From contig CM057449.1 in the NCBI GenBank assembly GCA_016271365.2, positions 1,563,288,501 through 1,563,352,500 of the forward strand: a stretch of 64,000 nt of DNA. The letters run 5' to 3'. Each line of letters begins with the position of its first letter. The stretch's first letter is position 1. The translations under genes were made by a program, and so were the position numbers. Positions 1-11,110 of this stretch are shown here, one piece after another. The stretch comes from Neoceratodus forsteri (lineage: Eukaryota; Chordata; Ceratodontiformes; Ceratodontidae). The notes beneath the pieces are model-generated. The model saw only the letters and a program-made list of their open reading frames with translations, was not told the origin of the DNA and did not search any database.

Positions 1-515
1 ACTTTGGTAATTTTGTAATTTTAAATATTTTGACCCCAAATTTTCAACATAGCCATTTTTCACACCTCACAAACATGGCAGTTGTCATTTTTTCAAATCT
101 TGGCCAAAATGTATTTTCACACCTGTGGCATAGAATGCTATTTTGGTGGCACAGAATGACGTTTGGCGGGGATTTGAAAATTTTCATCTACTGGGCTCAT
201 GAGATGGGGTAATAAGAAGGCTATGCTGAAAAGTTGGTGTACAAATACAGTTACATGCCCAGGTTATGACAGAACATTATAGTATTTCAACGTTCACTCA
301 TAACTTCGCTAATTTTCAATATTTTGACTCCAAACTTTCAACATAGCCATATTTCCACACCACCTCATAAATGTGACACATGCCATTTTTAAATCCTGAA
401 TGAGATGCATTTTAGCACCTCTGGTGCAAAGTGACATTTCAGCCAATGTAATATAAATGGTACATGTCATGTTTATAAGGTGAATCATAAAACAAGTATC
501 TGAAAAGTTGGGGTC
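1..515. repeat. Partial array of a ~294-bp tandem repeat (window edge)
   Basis: The segment around 28-160 (TTTTGACCCCAAATTTTCAA, then a CATAGCC motif) recurs around 322-450 with about a 294-bp offset and scattered substitutions. About 1.7 units are visible and the array probably continues left of the window. The same unit, in the opposite orientation, forms the array at 24640-25800. No credible reading frame is present. The array ends near an A-rich stretch at 521-540. Confidence 0.75.
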
Positions 516-2311
516 AAATTAAAAAAAAAAATAATAATAATTAACAACTTTTGTGTGTAGTGCTAATCTTCACCCCAGTGGCCATGCTTTGTGATTCTGT
601 GCCGGTGAGCTGAGTTCGGGGGTGAGCTCAGTGATCCAGCTGGATGGGGTGAGGGTGGGGTAATGGCACTGTTATGCAACACCCCCTCCCCAAGCCGGGG
701 AGTGAAAGGTGAAGGGTTGTCCACATGGGCCCGATATCATCAAGTGAAAACAACTGGCCTCTTGGCACAGGGCCCTGCACCCCTTCACCCGTGAGTGGCA
801 GAGTGCCTTGTGCATTGGCTGACAGATGCACTCTTTGCCCTGTGCATCTGTAGCTGTGGCCACATGGAATGACCAGAGGGCCCTGCAGTTCCACAGCCCA
901 CCAGAAGTCCCATGAATTCTTCACATCCATCACAGCACAGAAGTGCAGGGTGCTTGTACGGAGTCTTCACTTGATGCAGGGCATCTGCATCTGTGCACTT
1001 TCAGTACCAAACACCTACACAGTGCATAGATGCAAACAAATGTGCAGCATTGACAAATTCTTGTTCAGATTCTGCACTATTACATTTCTAGCAGTTTTGC
1101 AGATGGACTACATTCAGTAGATAAAGAAAAGTTGCATTCATGCAGTCAAATGTGGGTGTGTGTGCATAATCATGCGCAATCCGCTGAACTTTAGTGTGGA
1201 GTGAGCCCCCTGTCATCTGTGAGTAATGTACATTGAAAAAAAGTTATTTTTGTTACATTAGGCAGTTTATTGAAAATCATTTTTACATTTATTGTAACAA
1301 TCACCATGCTGATCATAGCCTTGCAAAGTAGTTCATCACTGACACCGGACAGTGTGATCGTACCACTGAATATGTATAGAATTCCCACGTAAGCCTTTTT
1401 ACATTTTTGTACCTCTTTTGTTGGCAACAACTATGTTACGAATGCATTTGTGAATCATGCAGTGATACTTTTCACAAGGTGATACAGTCTTACAGAAAGG
1501 CGAAAATGAAAAGTATGCCTAACTGACAATAAATATTCGGCTCACCAATCATTATGAATGAAGTGCCGAGCTGCTTATTCACTTAACAGAATTGACAATA
1601 CCAGCAGGAGAAAAAAAGGTCTTGTGTGAAGGACTGTGGCAACTATTTCAAATAAATAAAAATAACTGATGAAATAAATGTGATACTTTTTTTCTTTCCT
1701 TAGATAAACATCTCACAGATGCACATTATTTGTGAGTGCACAGTGTACGCTGGTTATAGTGCAAAGTGCAGGGTATTTGTTGCGTTTCAGTATCTTTGGT
1801 GCTTTGATTTAAATTTGTGGGATTTGTTTTGGTATATGAAAGATTTGTAGGGTCTGCAGCAAATGTAGATTATTCAGCAGCATAGTGGTCGTTTTCACAC
1901 ATGTGAATTGTATTCCACTGCCTCCTATTTTGCAAAGTAATGCTGCAAGGATTTTTGAAGTTCTGCTCACATTGATGTCCTGTTATGGATGTAATTTCAT
2001 AGGACTCTTCCACTGATGCCCACCCAGGCTATTCTCAGTCTTGGAACAAGCTCTGTACATGTTTCCTGTGGGGTGGAGGGTGGCGGAGAACTCGGCTCTC
2101 TCCTGTATCTTTCTGCAGCGAAAGGGGAGGTGAACTTTGCAGACCTGCTTTAGCTTTTCAATCATGACTATTCTGCCTCTGGACATCTGAGACCTATTAG
2201 GCTAATTGGAAAAATACTGAGTTTGTGCTAAACAACCTCATTGACACAGGGGCCATTCTTTATGCCTCACCCCCGGGCTACCTCTCATCTCTAACTTTTC
2301 CTTCATACTGC

Positions 2312-2339
2312 TATCTCTCTCTCTCTCTCTCTCTCTCTC
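2312..2339. repeat. (CT)n microsatellite
   Basis: Uninterrupted CT dinucleotide run inside unassigned sequence. Confidence 0.9.
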
Positions 2340-3087
2340 GACACTTGGTATGTGGTGTGGCTTGGTACCTTGTTAGGAGACCACTATCCTCTTCTGAGTA
2401 CCCTAGTGCGTGATCATTCCAATCTCCCAACCAAAAACTGACCCATTCTTAAGATACTGGGCTCAGAGGAGGCAAATCTATTTACATCAATTTGTAGATG
2501 CTAGAGGTATACTTCCCTTCCAAGCCTCTAGGATAAATACACTCTCCCACAGACCACTACTACTATGTCCAAATTCGATCTGCCATAGCTGCCCACTACC
2601 CTCAATGCAAACAGCTCCCAGATGCCCCAGGAGAGCTTGTCGCACACCTCCAATTTCACTAGCAAGGGGGGTAGGTGCACACTTGGTGGGCCAGTTTTAT
2701 ATTGTTTTGAAGGACCAGTCCAAGGACTCTGTGGTATATGTGCTACACAAATAGATGGCAGACTTAGGCCTGTGAAGACAAGCAGAGGTTTAAATATGCA
2801 TTGCCTTCCTATAAACTGTCTATGGCTCCCTACCTCAAAGAGTTTGCCTGGAAATGCCAGGCTTGTTTTTTTTTTTAAGACCCCCCACAGTCCTGATGAA
2901 GTATATGGTGGAGCAGGCCAGCACGTCCTGGAGGGCATGTGGGGAGACCAGGGCTGATCAAGAGCATATTTTTTTGTAATTGCCTGGTCTTGACACCTTA
3001 CTGAGGAGAAACAGCTCATACCTTAGAGGGAATGTTCACCTGCTCTGGCCTACTTACCCCTTTGTTGCTATTATTATCCATAGTTCC

Positions 3088-3107
3088 ACCCACAGTGCAT
3101 GCTGGGG
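3088..3107 (-). promoter_or_regulatory. Candidate ZNF143/STAF-like motif
   Basis: The minus strand reads CCCCAGCATGCACTGTGGG, close to the core of the known ZNF143 binding motif (TTCCCAGCATGCAxTG). There is no CpG island, no neighbouring first exon and no other promoter sign, so this may be a chance or repeat-borne match. Confidence 0.25.
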
Positions 3108-3225
3108 AGAGACAGCTGAAACTGCTTTTAATTTTGCTTGCATGAATGAAGAAGGCAGTCACTAGGCTTTGGCCAAAGCCTCACCCGTCTGCAGTAGCTC
3201 AATGTAAAGCAATTATAGATTCCTG

Positions 3226-5012
3226 GAAAAGAACTAAGGGGAGAACTAGTGACATCACTGAATACCCTTTTTAACAAATCATGGGAGGATGGTGTGGTAC
3301 CTAAGGACTGGAGGAGGGCGGATGTGATTCCCTTTCACATAAGTGAAGCCTAGTCGCATTTCTAATTGTATCATGTATTCAATCATCCCACTGTATGTAT
3401 CTATCTGCCTGTCTGTAGCTTTCTGCCGAAAAGTATGCTAGGCAGTAAGCCATTTCATTCCACTATTGAATGTCTCTGTTTTAAATACTGTGCTCTGCAT
3501 TGGGTCTCGGCCCCCAGGTCGCATCTGGAATCGAGCATCACTGCTCAGTATGCCTTCCTGGTGAAACTCATAAAAAATAAATAAATAAGTGGGAACAAAG
3601 CAGAGGCAGGAAACTACATATCTGTTAGCTTGACCACAGTGGTAGGGAAAGTGATGGAATCACTTCTGAAAGAAAGAACTGTTGAGTACCTAGAGGCCAG
3701 CGGGGCACAGGACCCAAGGCAGCATGGATTCACAGTGGGAAGGTCATGTCAGACAAATCTAATAGATTTCTTTTACTGGGTAACCAAAGTAGTAGACCAG
3801 GGAGTGACTGTGGACATGGTCTACCTAGACTTTAGCAAGGCATTTGACACAGTCCCACACAAAAGATTAATAAACAAATTAGCCAGCCTAAGAGTGGGTC
3901 CCAGGGTGGTAGCCCTGGGTAAAAAAATGGCTGGACAACAGGACACAGAGGGTAATAGTAAATGGAGTCCACTCCGAAGAAAGGGGGTTACAAGTGGGGC
4001 ACCGCAGGATTCAGTACTGAGTCCGGTCCTTTTTAATGTCTTTATAAGTGATATTGTGGAGGGACGGGAAGGAAAAGCTTGCCTCTTTGCAGGTGACACA
4101 AAGATCTGCAGCAGGGTTGATACACAAGGAGGGGTGGAAAGGATGAAAAGGGACTTTGCAAGGTTGGAGGAATGGTCAAAAGTATGGCAGCTTAGATTCA
4201 ATGCAAAGAAGTGCAAAGTAATGCACCTGGGAAACAAAAACCCAGGGGAAGGGTACACAATTGTGGGGGGGGGGTAGATATTAACAACAACAAAAATAGA
4301 AAGGGATCTGGGGTAGTCATATCAGATGATCTAAAGGTAAGCATGCATTGTGAGAAGGCAGTAAGGAGGGCTTGGGGATACTGGAATGTATAGGGAGAGA
4401 CACCACCAGTAGAAAACAGGAAGTTGTTATCCCTCTGTACAGACAGTTGGTGAGACCCCATCTGGAGTACTGCATGCAGTTCTGGAGACCCCATCTCTGA
4501 AAGGATAGAGGCAGGATGGAGGCAGTCCTGAGGAGAGCAACTAAAATGGTGCAGGGTCTGCACCAGAAGCTATACGAAGAGAGACTAAAGGGGCTTAATA
4601 TGTATACCCTTGAGGAAAGGAGGGAGAGGGGGGACATGATAGAAACTTTCAAGTACCTCAAGTGAATTAGCAAAGTCTAAGAGGGTAGCATCTTTCAGAA
4701 AAAAAGATGTGCAAGAACAAGGTGACATATTTTGAAGATAGAGGGGGCACAGCTCAAGGACAATGTGAGGAAGTATTTTTTCACAGAGATGGTGGTGAAC
4801 GCATGGAATGGCCTTCCTAAAGGAGGTCATGGGGTCAAAAACAGTAGGGGAATTCAAGAATGCATGGGACAGACGCAAGGCAATTCTGGTGGGGGGTAGG
4901 AAGAAGTAGGCTGTTGGTTAACTAGGATCTGCAGCTTATCCGATAGGTAGGGAAATGGGAAGGCTAGGTGGGCCAAGTGGCCATTATCTGCCATTAAATT
5001 CTGTGTTTCTAT
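3226..5012 (+). pseudogene. CR1-like LINE copy A, 5'-truncated ORF2 and 3' end
   Basis: Degenerate reverse transcriptase ORF2 of a CR1-clade LINE. The best open stretch (3630-4277) carries YLDFSKAFDTVPHKR (RT block with the first catalytic Asp), a decayed GAPQDSVLSPVLFNVF block where intact copies read GVPQGSVLGPVLFNVF, and LFAGDTKI where copy D has LFADDTKI, so one catalytic Asp is lost. The C-terminal region (about 4420-4900) matches copies C and D but is broken by stops and frameshifts. It ends near 5010 in ATTCTGTGTTTCTATG, the CR1-type 3' octamer repeat. The copy starts mid-RT (5' truncation at about 3226) and is split by a short insertion at 3346-3584. Confidence 0.88.
3339..3591 (+). 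mobile_element. Short A-tailed insertion inside CR1 copy A
   Basis: Intact CR1 copies run continuously across this point. Here about 240 bp of unrelated sequence interrupts it and ends in AAAAAATAAATAAATAA. The flanks share ATAAGTG (3339-3345 and 3585-3591), consistent with a 7-bp target-site duplication made by LINE machinery. No tRNA-type A/B box or coding frame was recognised, so it may be a SINE or the 3' end of a LINE. Confidence 0.6.
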
Positions 5013-6540
5013 GTTTCCTTATATTGCCAAGAACAGCAGACTTACTATTTTTTAAATAATCTTCCGGTATTCAGGAAGACTTGATGAAGATGGATTTTAT
5101 TCAAACTGGAATCAGATACAGAATTTGTACCACGAATAATTTAATTTTATTCAACTTTCACATATGCTAACCTATACTAATGCACAGCTTTGGATGGTAC
5201 TGTTGTTCTCCTTCAAAAGTGCTAGGGTCCCCAGCGCTGCTCTATCCGTTAACTTCACCACTGTTAAGCCCTTATTAATGTCCAACCTAGTGCATCATAT
5301 CCTGTACTGTCATTTTTTGTATCTGCCTGTATATTATTACCCTTGCTGGGGACTTTGTATGCCCAGTCTGTCTGTATGAGTCATAGGTTCATAATTCCAA
5401 AAACACAGTAATTTCACAGGACTGTAAACCTGCATTAGAGAGGATGTAAACTACGGTGCTACAGAGTGAATGGTTTGTGTGCCACAAAGACAAACCAACT
5501 TTGCGGGACAGTTTAGGCATCATATTGCTGAGGAAGTTAACTCACATTGTCTCTTTGGTGTACCAAACTGCTTCACAGTTTAAAGGTGTGTTTACACTAC
5601 CTACCTCTTTCTCGTTTACGTTATGGTGCAGGCTGCTCCATTAAGGCTGCAGCAATGCTGCTCCCATTCATCTATTAGCCCCTACATCGATATGACTAAC
5701 CTTGTTTCAGGCAAACTTCTGTTGGGGAGGGAGCTGCTGACAGTAATGGTGTTGTATGCAGATATTGAAAATTACAGCAGCAGCCCAACTGCTCCTCCTA
5801 ATGCTGAAAATATCTGCTGGTATGACAGAAAAGTAGAGTTGCTGGCAGTAGAGGAAGAGAGACTTGCTGCTGTTGAGATTACATCATGACCATCCCTGCC
5901 TCTACCTGAATCCCAGAATGTATGTGCACCTATTATATTTATTAAAAATGATAGCAGCACTGGGCAGACCGGGTGGGGCCAGTTGATTGGAGGTTTGACA
6001 TGGGGTGCCATGGAGCTTTAATGCTGCTGGCAGAGTAACATGTTTACACACTTGCAAAAAACATGCCTGCATCAGTACACAATCCCACCAAGCCAGGGAT
6101 CATGGTTCACCACAATGCAGGGACCAACAATGCTCCACAAGTCATTTACAAGATCTGTACAGGTGCCACTCATGTGTACTGCTCACAATGATGCAGACGA
6201 GGTCATATAAATGGGCCTTAAGATATGCTGAGGCAGTTGTTTAAATGCAGATGAAAGGATTTTACAGAGCTAGGCATTTCTATTTGCTTTTCAGGAAATA
6301 GAGTACTGGGCAGTTTAGGTTTTCTGGTTGTTGGAACATGAACCATCAATGATTTTATTTTATTTTATTGTGATTCAGATTTTTTTTTTTTTGCTTTCGT
6401 TGAAAGCTAAGTACACATATTGTGTGATTTTGTCATCTGTTTTGACAGTAAAATAATTTATTGTCAAGTTTCTAAGCTCTTCATGGCCATATCTAGTGAA
6501 GTACATTTATAGATCCAGTCAGACATTTTTGATTAGGATG
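5013..6540. other. No gene recognised; unassigned sequence
   Basis: No conserved domain, RNA gene or clear repeat boundary was seen. An 88-codon open frame at 5623-5889 ends in a charged stretch (VELLAVEEERLAAVE) of the kind seen in Myb/SANT-like proteins, but nothing else supports a gene. Confidence 0.4.
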
Positions 6541-6542
6541 GT

Positions 6543-9500
6543 TTATTTATTTATTTAATTTAATTAGTATTTTGGAAAGACCTTTGAGCGTGAGCTCTTT
6601 TACAAAGGTTCCACGTCAGGGTGGACAATAAGACAATAGACATATTCAGTAGTTACAGAGGCCTGATCATTAGGCATTAAAGAGCGATTACATGAGAATT
6701 ACACAAATAGGAGAAAAACAGAGCAGTTGTAATAGAATACAAAGTTATTTCTAATTGGTTGCCCTAGGTAGCACACTCCTGGAAACCTCCAAATCCGTTG
6801 ATAGACTATGGCAGAGTAACCGCATAGGGTTTAATGCTATCCCAGATGGTGAGAGGCTAGGTGACAGTGAAACAAAGGGGATTGGGTTTGAATCTACCGG
6901 AGAGAGCGAGAGGTGGGGGATAGTGAAACGGGTGGGGGCTGTGATGGGGGAGCAGCTCAGAGGGCTTTGAGTAGGTGGTGTGTGTGGGTGGGGGGTTAGG
7001 GAGGGGCAGTACCAAGAGATTTTAAAGAGGACTGATAGCTTACTTAAGCCCTTGACTAGGCTGGAATGGAGGCAGGGTTCTCTAGGTAGCCCTGCTGGGT
7101 GCTGCCTTGGGGTAGACCTGTCTATCAAGTGGGGCCTGAGAAGCAGGTGTATTTTGAGCTAGATATTAGGTGCTATTTGAGGCCTGCTTTGAATTGAGAG
7201 AGGCTGTTGTTTGTAATTTCATCGGGAGTTCATTTATCCAGAGGGGCCCGATAGGAGAAAGCGCGCTACCCTAGTGAGGTTCGTCGGAATGGTATGGACA
7301 GTGCTCCATTCTTCCTCTCTCTGGTGATATGTGATGAGAGAGAAGCCTCGAGCAGGTTTCCTATACAGGGTGGGGTTTTTCCGAGGCGTGCCTTCTTTTC
7401 CAGGAGGCAAGTTTGGTATTTGATCCTGTTTTTTAGGTTAAGCCAGTTTGTACGCTCATACAGGGTGCAAGTATGAGTGTAGTGATCTGCACACAGGGTG
7501 AGGCGGCATGCCTTATTGAGTGCAATTTGGACCCTTTTGAGCACTGTATCAGTAGCAGCTCCATAGACCACCAGCCTGTAGTCTATTGTGGAGAGTATGG
7601 AGCTGGAGACTGAAATTCGGAGTGCTTCCAGGGTGAGGGATTTCTTATGCCTATAGAGGACCCAAATCTTTCCCTTTACCACTCTGACAAGGGAGTCTAT
7701 GTGGTGTGTAAGTGAAAGAGTCATCAATGGTGACTCCAAGGTACTTGAACAAGTGCACCTGCTCAATCTGCTCACCAGCCTTATTGGTGATTACGAGGGG
7801 AGCATGCCTGTGTTTGTTGTAGGGGCTGGATTGTAGCATGGTCTTGGTTTTCTTGTAATTTAGTAGCAGCTTTTGCCTAGTGAACCATTCCTTGAGTTTA
7901 TTGAAGGAGTTCTGCAGTTCTTTTTGTAGGGCAACCTGAGAGGTGCTGCTGCTCAGCAGCACGGCATCGTCCACATACAGGATAAGTTTGGTGTCACAGG
8001 CTGTGGGTAGGTTGTTTACAAAGAGGTTGAAAAGCAGGGGCCCTAGAATTGATCCTTGAGGGACTCCTAGGAGTACTTCTCTGGAGCTGGATAACATCTG
8101 CCCGATTTTGACTCACTGGCTCCTATGTGTTAATAGTCATTGAACCAATTCAGGGCATTAGGTGCCACATTCAATCTTTGGAGCTGGAGTACTAGTAGAA
8201 GACGGTTGACGGTGTTGAAGGCTTTGGTGAGGTCAATGAAGATGGACCCCATCAATTTGCCATCATCGAGCACCTTGTGCGCATAGTCAGTGTATTCCAG
8301 CAGTGCCATGGTGGTATTGTGTTTTTGCCTGAAACCATGTTGGTTTGGGCAGAGCAGATTGTACTTATTGAGGTATTCTGTGAGTTGACTTGCCATGATT
8401 TTTTCCAAAGCTTTGGGTAGTGGGGAGAGGATAGATATTGGCCTGTTGTTTGACACCAGCACCTTGTCACCATTCTTATGCACTGGAGTTACCAGGGCTT
8501 GCTTCCATACCTCTGGAAATTGAGCTAGAGCCAAGGATTTCTTAAATAGCATTGTTATGGGCATGATAAGAACATCAAGGGTGAGAGATAGTAACTTCAT
8601 GTTTAGCCTGTCACTCCCCAATCTGGTTTTGCCTAGGACTTTCCTGACCATCATTAGGGTCTCTTTCACCATCACCTTCTTAAAGTAGAAGGCTGGGTGG
8701 TTAGTTATGGGCAGGTTGGTGCAACCTTCATCCTCTGAGGACAGGTCTGTAAAGGCCTGGTTAAAGGCATCAGCAATGGCTAGCGGATCTGAGGAGGATG
8801 AGTTATTAATGTTGAGCATCTTAGGGTGCTGCTTTTGATCTTTACCAAGGACGTTCTTGATGTTGTCCCAAAACTTCTTTCCATCTCCCCATGCGTTGTT
8901 AAGCTGGGTCTTATGGAAATCGGCTTTTGCGAGCCTGATAAGTTTGGTGCACTGATTTCTAGCCATTTTGTAGCACTGTAGGTCATGCTTGCTACCTGAG
9001 TTTAAGGCTTTTTCCCCAGAGGCAGTGCCTCTTCTTTAGGAGGGAGAGGAGCTTGCCATCAATCCAGTCGTTTACCTCCCCCCAAATTTTCAGTTTTGTG
9101 CTTGGTGCATAGATATCACAGATGCAATTGAAGCCCTCAGTGAAAAAACTAAGGGCCTGGTCCAGCGTAGGTGCCTTGTTGATGGGGGACCAGTTGTAGG
9201 CAGACAGAGCCAATTTGAGGGATCCAAGTTTGACTTTCCTCAGAACCCTGCTCTCGATGGGGTGGGGTGGGCTTTTGGCAAGTTTAGTGGTCCATATAAA
9301 GGAGATTGGGGAGTGGTCACTCAGCACATCCGGGAGAACCCTGAGTTCAGAAAATTGAGTTGGTGAGCTAGCTAAGACCCAGTTAATGAGGGTGCTGGTA
9401 CCAGCCTTGTAGTTCTGCCTGGTGGGGTGAATTATGAGTTGCGTGAGATTGTGGGAGGTGATTAGGTCTCTGGAGGGTGTCACCTCCTTACATAACCAGT

Positions 9501-10030
9501 TAATATTAAAGTCACTGGTCAAGATGTGTTCTGAGCCCTTTTTGAGTGCGCTAATTTCTTCCATAACAAGAGGAAGGCCTTCCTTGGCTTTTTTGGGGGG
9601 CAGGTAGGTTGTGGCGATGGTAAGGGTCTTGCCTTTTAGGCCAACTTGTATTTTTACCACTAGTAGCTCATAATCCTCCATAACTTTGGAGATGGGGAGG
9701 ACGGAGCAACTCAGTGAGTTTCTGGCATATAAGAGGCAGCCGCCGCCTTTCCTGCCTATTCTATCAAGTCAAAATACTTGGAATCCTTCGATGGCTACCT
9801 CACCAACTTTGATCCTACCCGACAGCCAGGTTTCAGTTAGGCAGAGTATGTCAGGGGCATGGATGGTCATTCAAGCCTGGAGCTGGTCAAATTTGGCAGT
9901 TAGGCTGCAGATGTTTAGCGTTGCTGGGCTGGGCTGTGAGAGATGGTGGGAGAAACTGAGTAGTCTTAAATTGGTATCACTGATGCACGGATAGTGAGCA
10001 CTTTTGCACTTCCCAGCTTTGTGACATCAC
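6543..10030 (-). pseudogene. L2-like LINE ORF2 (endonuclease + RT), degenerate copy 1
   Basis: A near-complete but inactive ORF2 of a jockey-superfamily LINE (L2/Rex/CR1 group), read on the minus strand. From the 5' side (right to left): an APE-type endonuclease with LCLTETWLSG near 9850, HPTRQ, and LSDHSPISF near 9320; then a linker; then RT with NRPISILSPLPKALEKI, PNQHGFRQKHNT, FIDLTKAFNTVN, GVPQGSILGPLLF and LYVDDAVLLSSS; then a C-terminal tail (HLFKYLGVTIDD). Open pieces at 8992-9681, 8130-8966, 7651-8097 and 7266-7775 are separated by frameshifts and stops, including two stops inside the endonuclease N-terminus. The 3' end is an A-rich tail (TTTATTTATTTAATTT on the plus strand at about 6543). 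It would nick target DNA and reverse transcribe its own RNA if intact; this copy cannot. Confidence 0.88.
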
Positions 10031-10084
10031 TTGAGGACACCTTTCAAGACATTATTAGTAGCTTTAAACTTGGGGTCTGTTACA

Positions 10085-10693
10085 ATATGAAACCAAAGAA
10101 CAACAAAAAAAACAGCCGGCCCAGTGGTGCTGAGGGTTGAGGTGCTGAACGCCGCACCTCGCTCCATGCTGGTGACCCGGGTTCGGGAACGAGCCTGGGC
10201 TGTCGGGGGTCGGCAGGGGAGGGAGAAGATTGAGCATCCAGAGGACAGCTCTCTTTTCCTGGGAGGGAAGGGGTCTCTGCTCGGTGATGACTGGCCTTTA
10301 GCAGAGGCTTGAGGCTCAGCAAGCATATCGCTGACGCTCGGGGAGGTGGAGTGGCAACGTCAGGCAGCGATGCCTTGACATTGGGCATGTGCCACTATCC
10401 ACAAAAAAAGGGATAACAACTCTCCTAGCTTTGGGTAGACGGAATCCTGAGGCAGACTCCTGATTGCTCCCGCCTGCCTGGTCCTGGGGTCTCCCGACGA
10501 AAGTTGATTGTCGGGGTGTTCCACCCCACCTCGTCCCCACCCGGGGGGGATTATCCGTGGCTCCATGGGGGTTGGACTGCAGGATCAGGTAGGTGGAGGA
10601 GTGAGGCAAGTCCTTCATTGGGGCTCCCGAAGAAGTGGTACTTGGAGAGCGAAGGAGGGATAAAATGCAATTTAAAAAAAAAAAAAACAACAA
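10085..10693 (+). mobile_element. tRNA-like repeat with poly(A) tail (SINE candidate)
   Basis: The head resembles an RNA polymerase III promoter: GGCCCAGTGG near 10115 (A-box-like) and GGGTTCGGGAACGAG near 10182 (B-box-like). The right end is a run of 14 A at about 10673-10686. The same ~150-bp head is found at 27740-27890 (minus) and 42115-42260 (plus), each with different downstream sequence. An alternative is a LINE 5' region, since it lies next to the 5' end of L2-like copy 1. Confidence 0.45.
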
Positions 10694-10861
10694 AAGGAAA
10701 TGTGCACACAAAGGGCTTCAGAATTGTTGTGACCAATGCCACAATTTTGTTTACATCACAGAACAAGTGTGCACTGTGGAACTAGCACCCCAACATTTCA
10801 TGCTATGTACTTTATTAAGGGATGGTTGCCATCCCCCACAGTCCCCTAGTGATTGTAGCAA

Positions 10862-11110
10862 TTTAAAGGATATGAGGTCACATCAAATGAAGCGGATTGA
10901 TTTTTTCGACTGGGTGATGAGAAAAACAGATCAGGTTGGGGCAGTGGATGTGGTCTACCTAGACTTCAGCAAGGCCTTCAACACAATACTGCATAGGAGG
11001 CTTGTAAGGAAACAGGGCTGTTAGGGGCTGGGACCTGAGGTGGTTAACAGGGTGTGGAATTGGTTGATGGACTGGCTATATAAGGTGGTGAAAAACAGCA
11101 TTCACTCTAA
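10862..11110 (+). pseudogene. CR1-like LINE copy B1, segment 1 (RT start)
   Basis: RT fragment with the block VYLDFSKAFNTILHRRL. The reading breaks off at 11110 where CR1 copy B2 is inserted and resumes at 13454 with GTCTTTGTAATGGACATTG-type RT sequence. ACTCTAA is present at both junctions (11104-11110 and 13454-13460), a 7-bp target-site duplication. The copy is 5'-truncated near 10862 and carries in-frame stops. Confidence 0.8.

Larger units (their letters stand above)
516..3225. other. No gene recognised; unassigned sequence
   Basis: AT-rich unassigned sequence. Open frames on both strands are short and carry no family motif. It holds a (CT)n microsatellite at about 2312-2339 and one ZNF143-like motif near 3088-3107. 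No tRNA, exon or clear transposon end was found. Confidence 0.5.

Noticed and set aside
2528..3019. 163-codon open frame (minus) overlapping a 111-codon frame (plus)
   Set aside because: No recognisable family motif on either strand and no splice or promoter context; probably chance openness.
5623..5889. Possible Myb/SANT-like (Harbinger-associated) protein C-terminus
   Set aside because: Only a short charged segment resembles such proteins. No DNA-binding domain, DDE partner or terminal repeats nearby.
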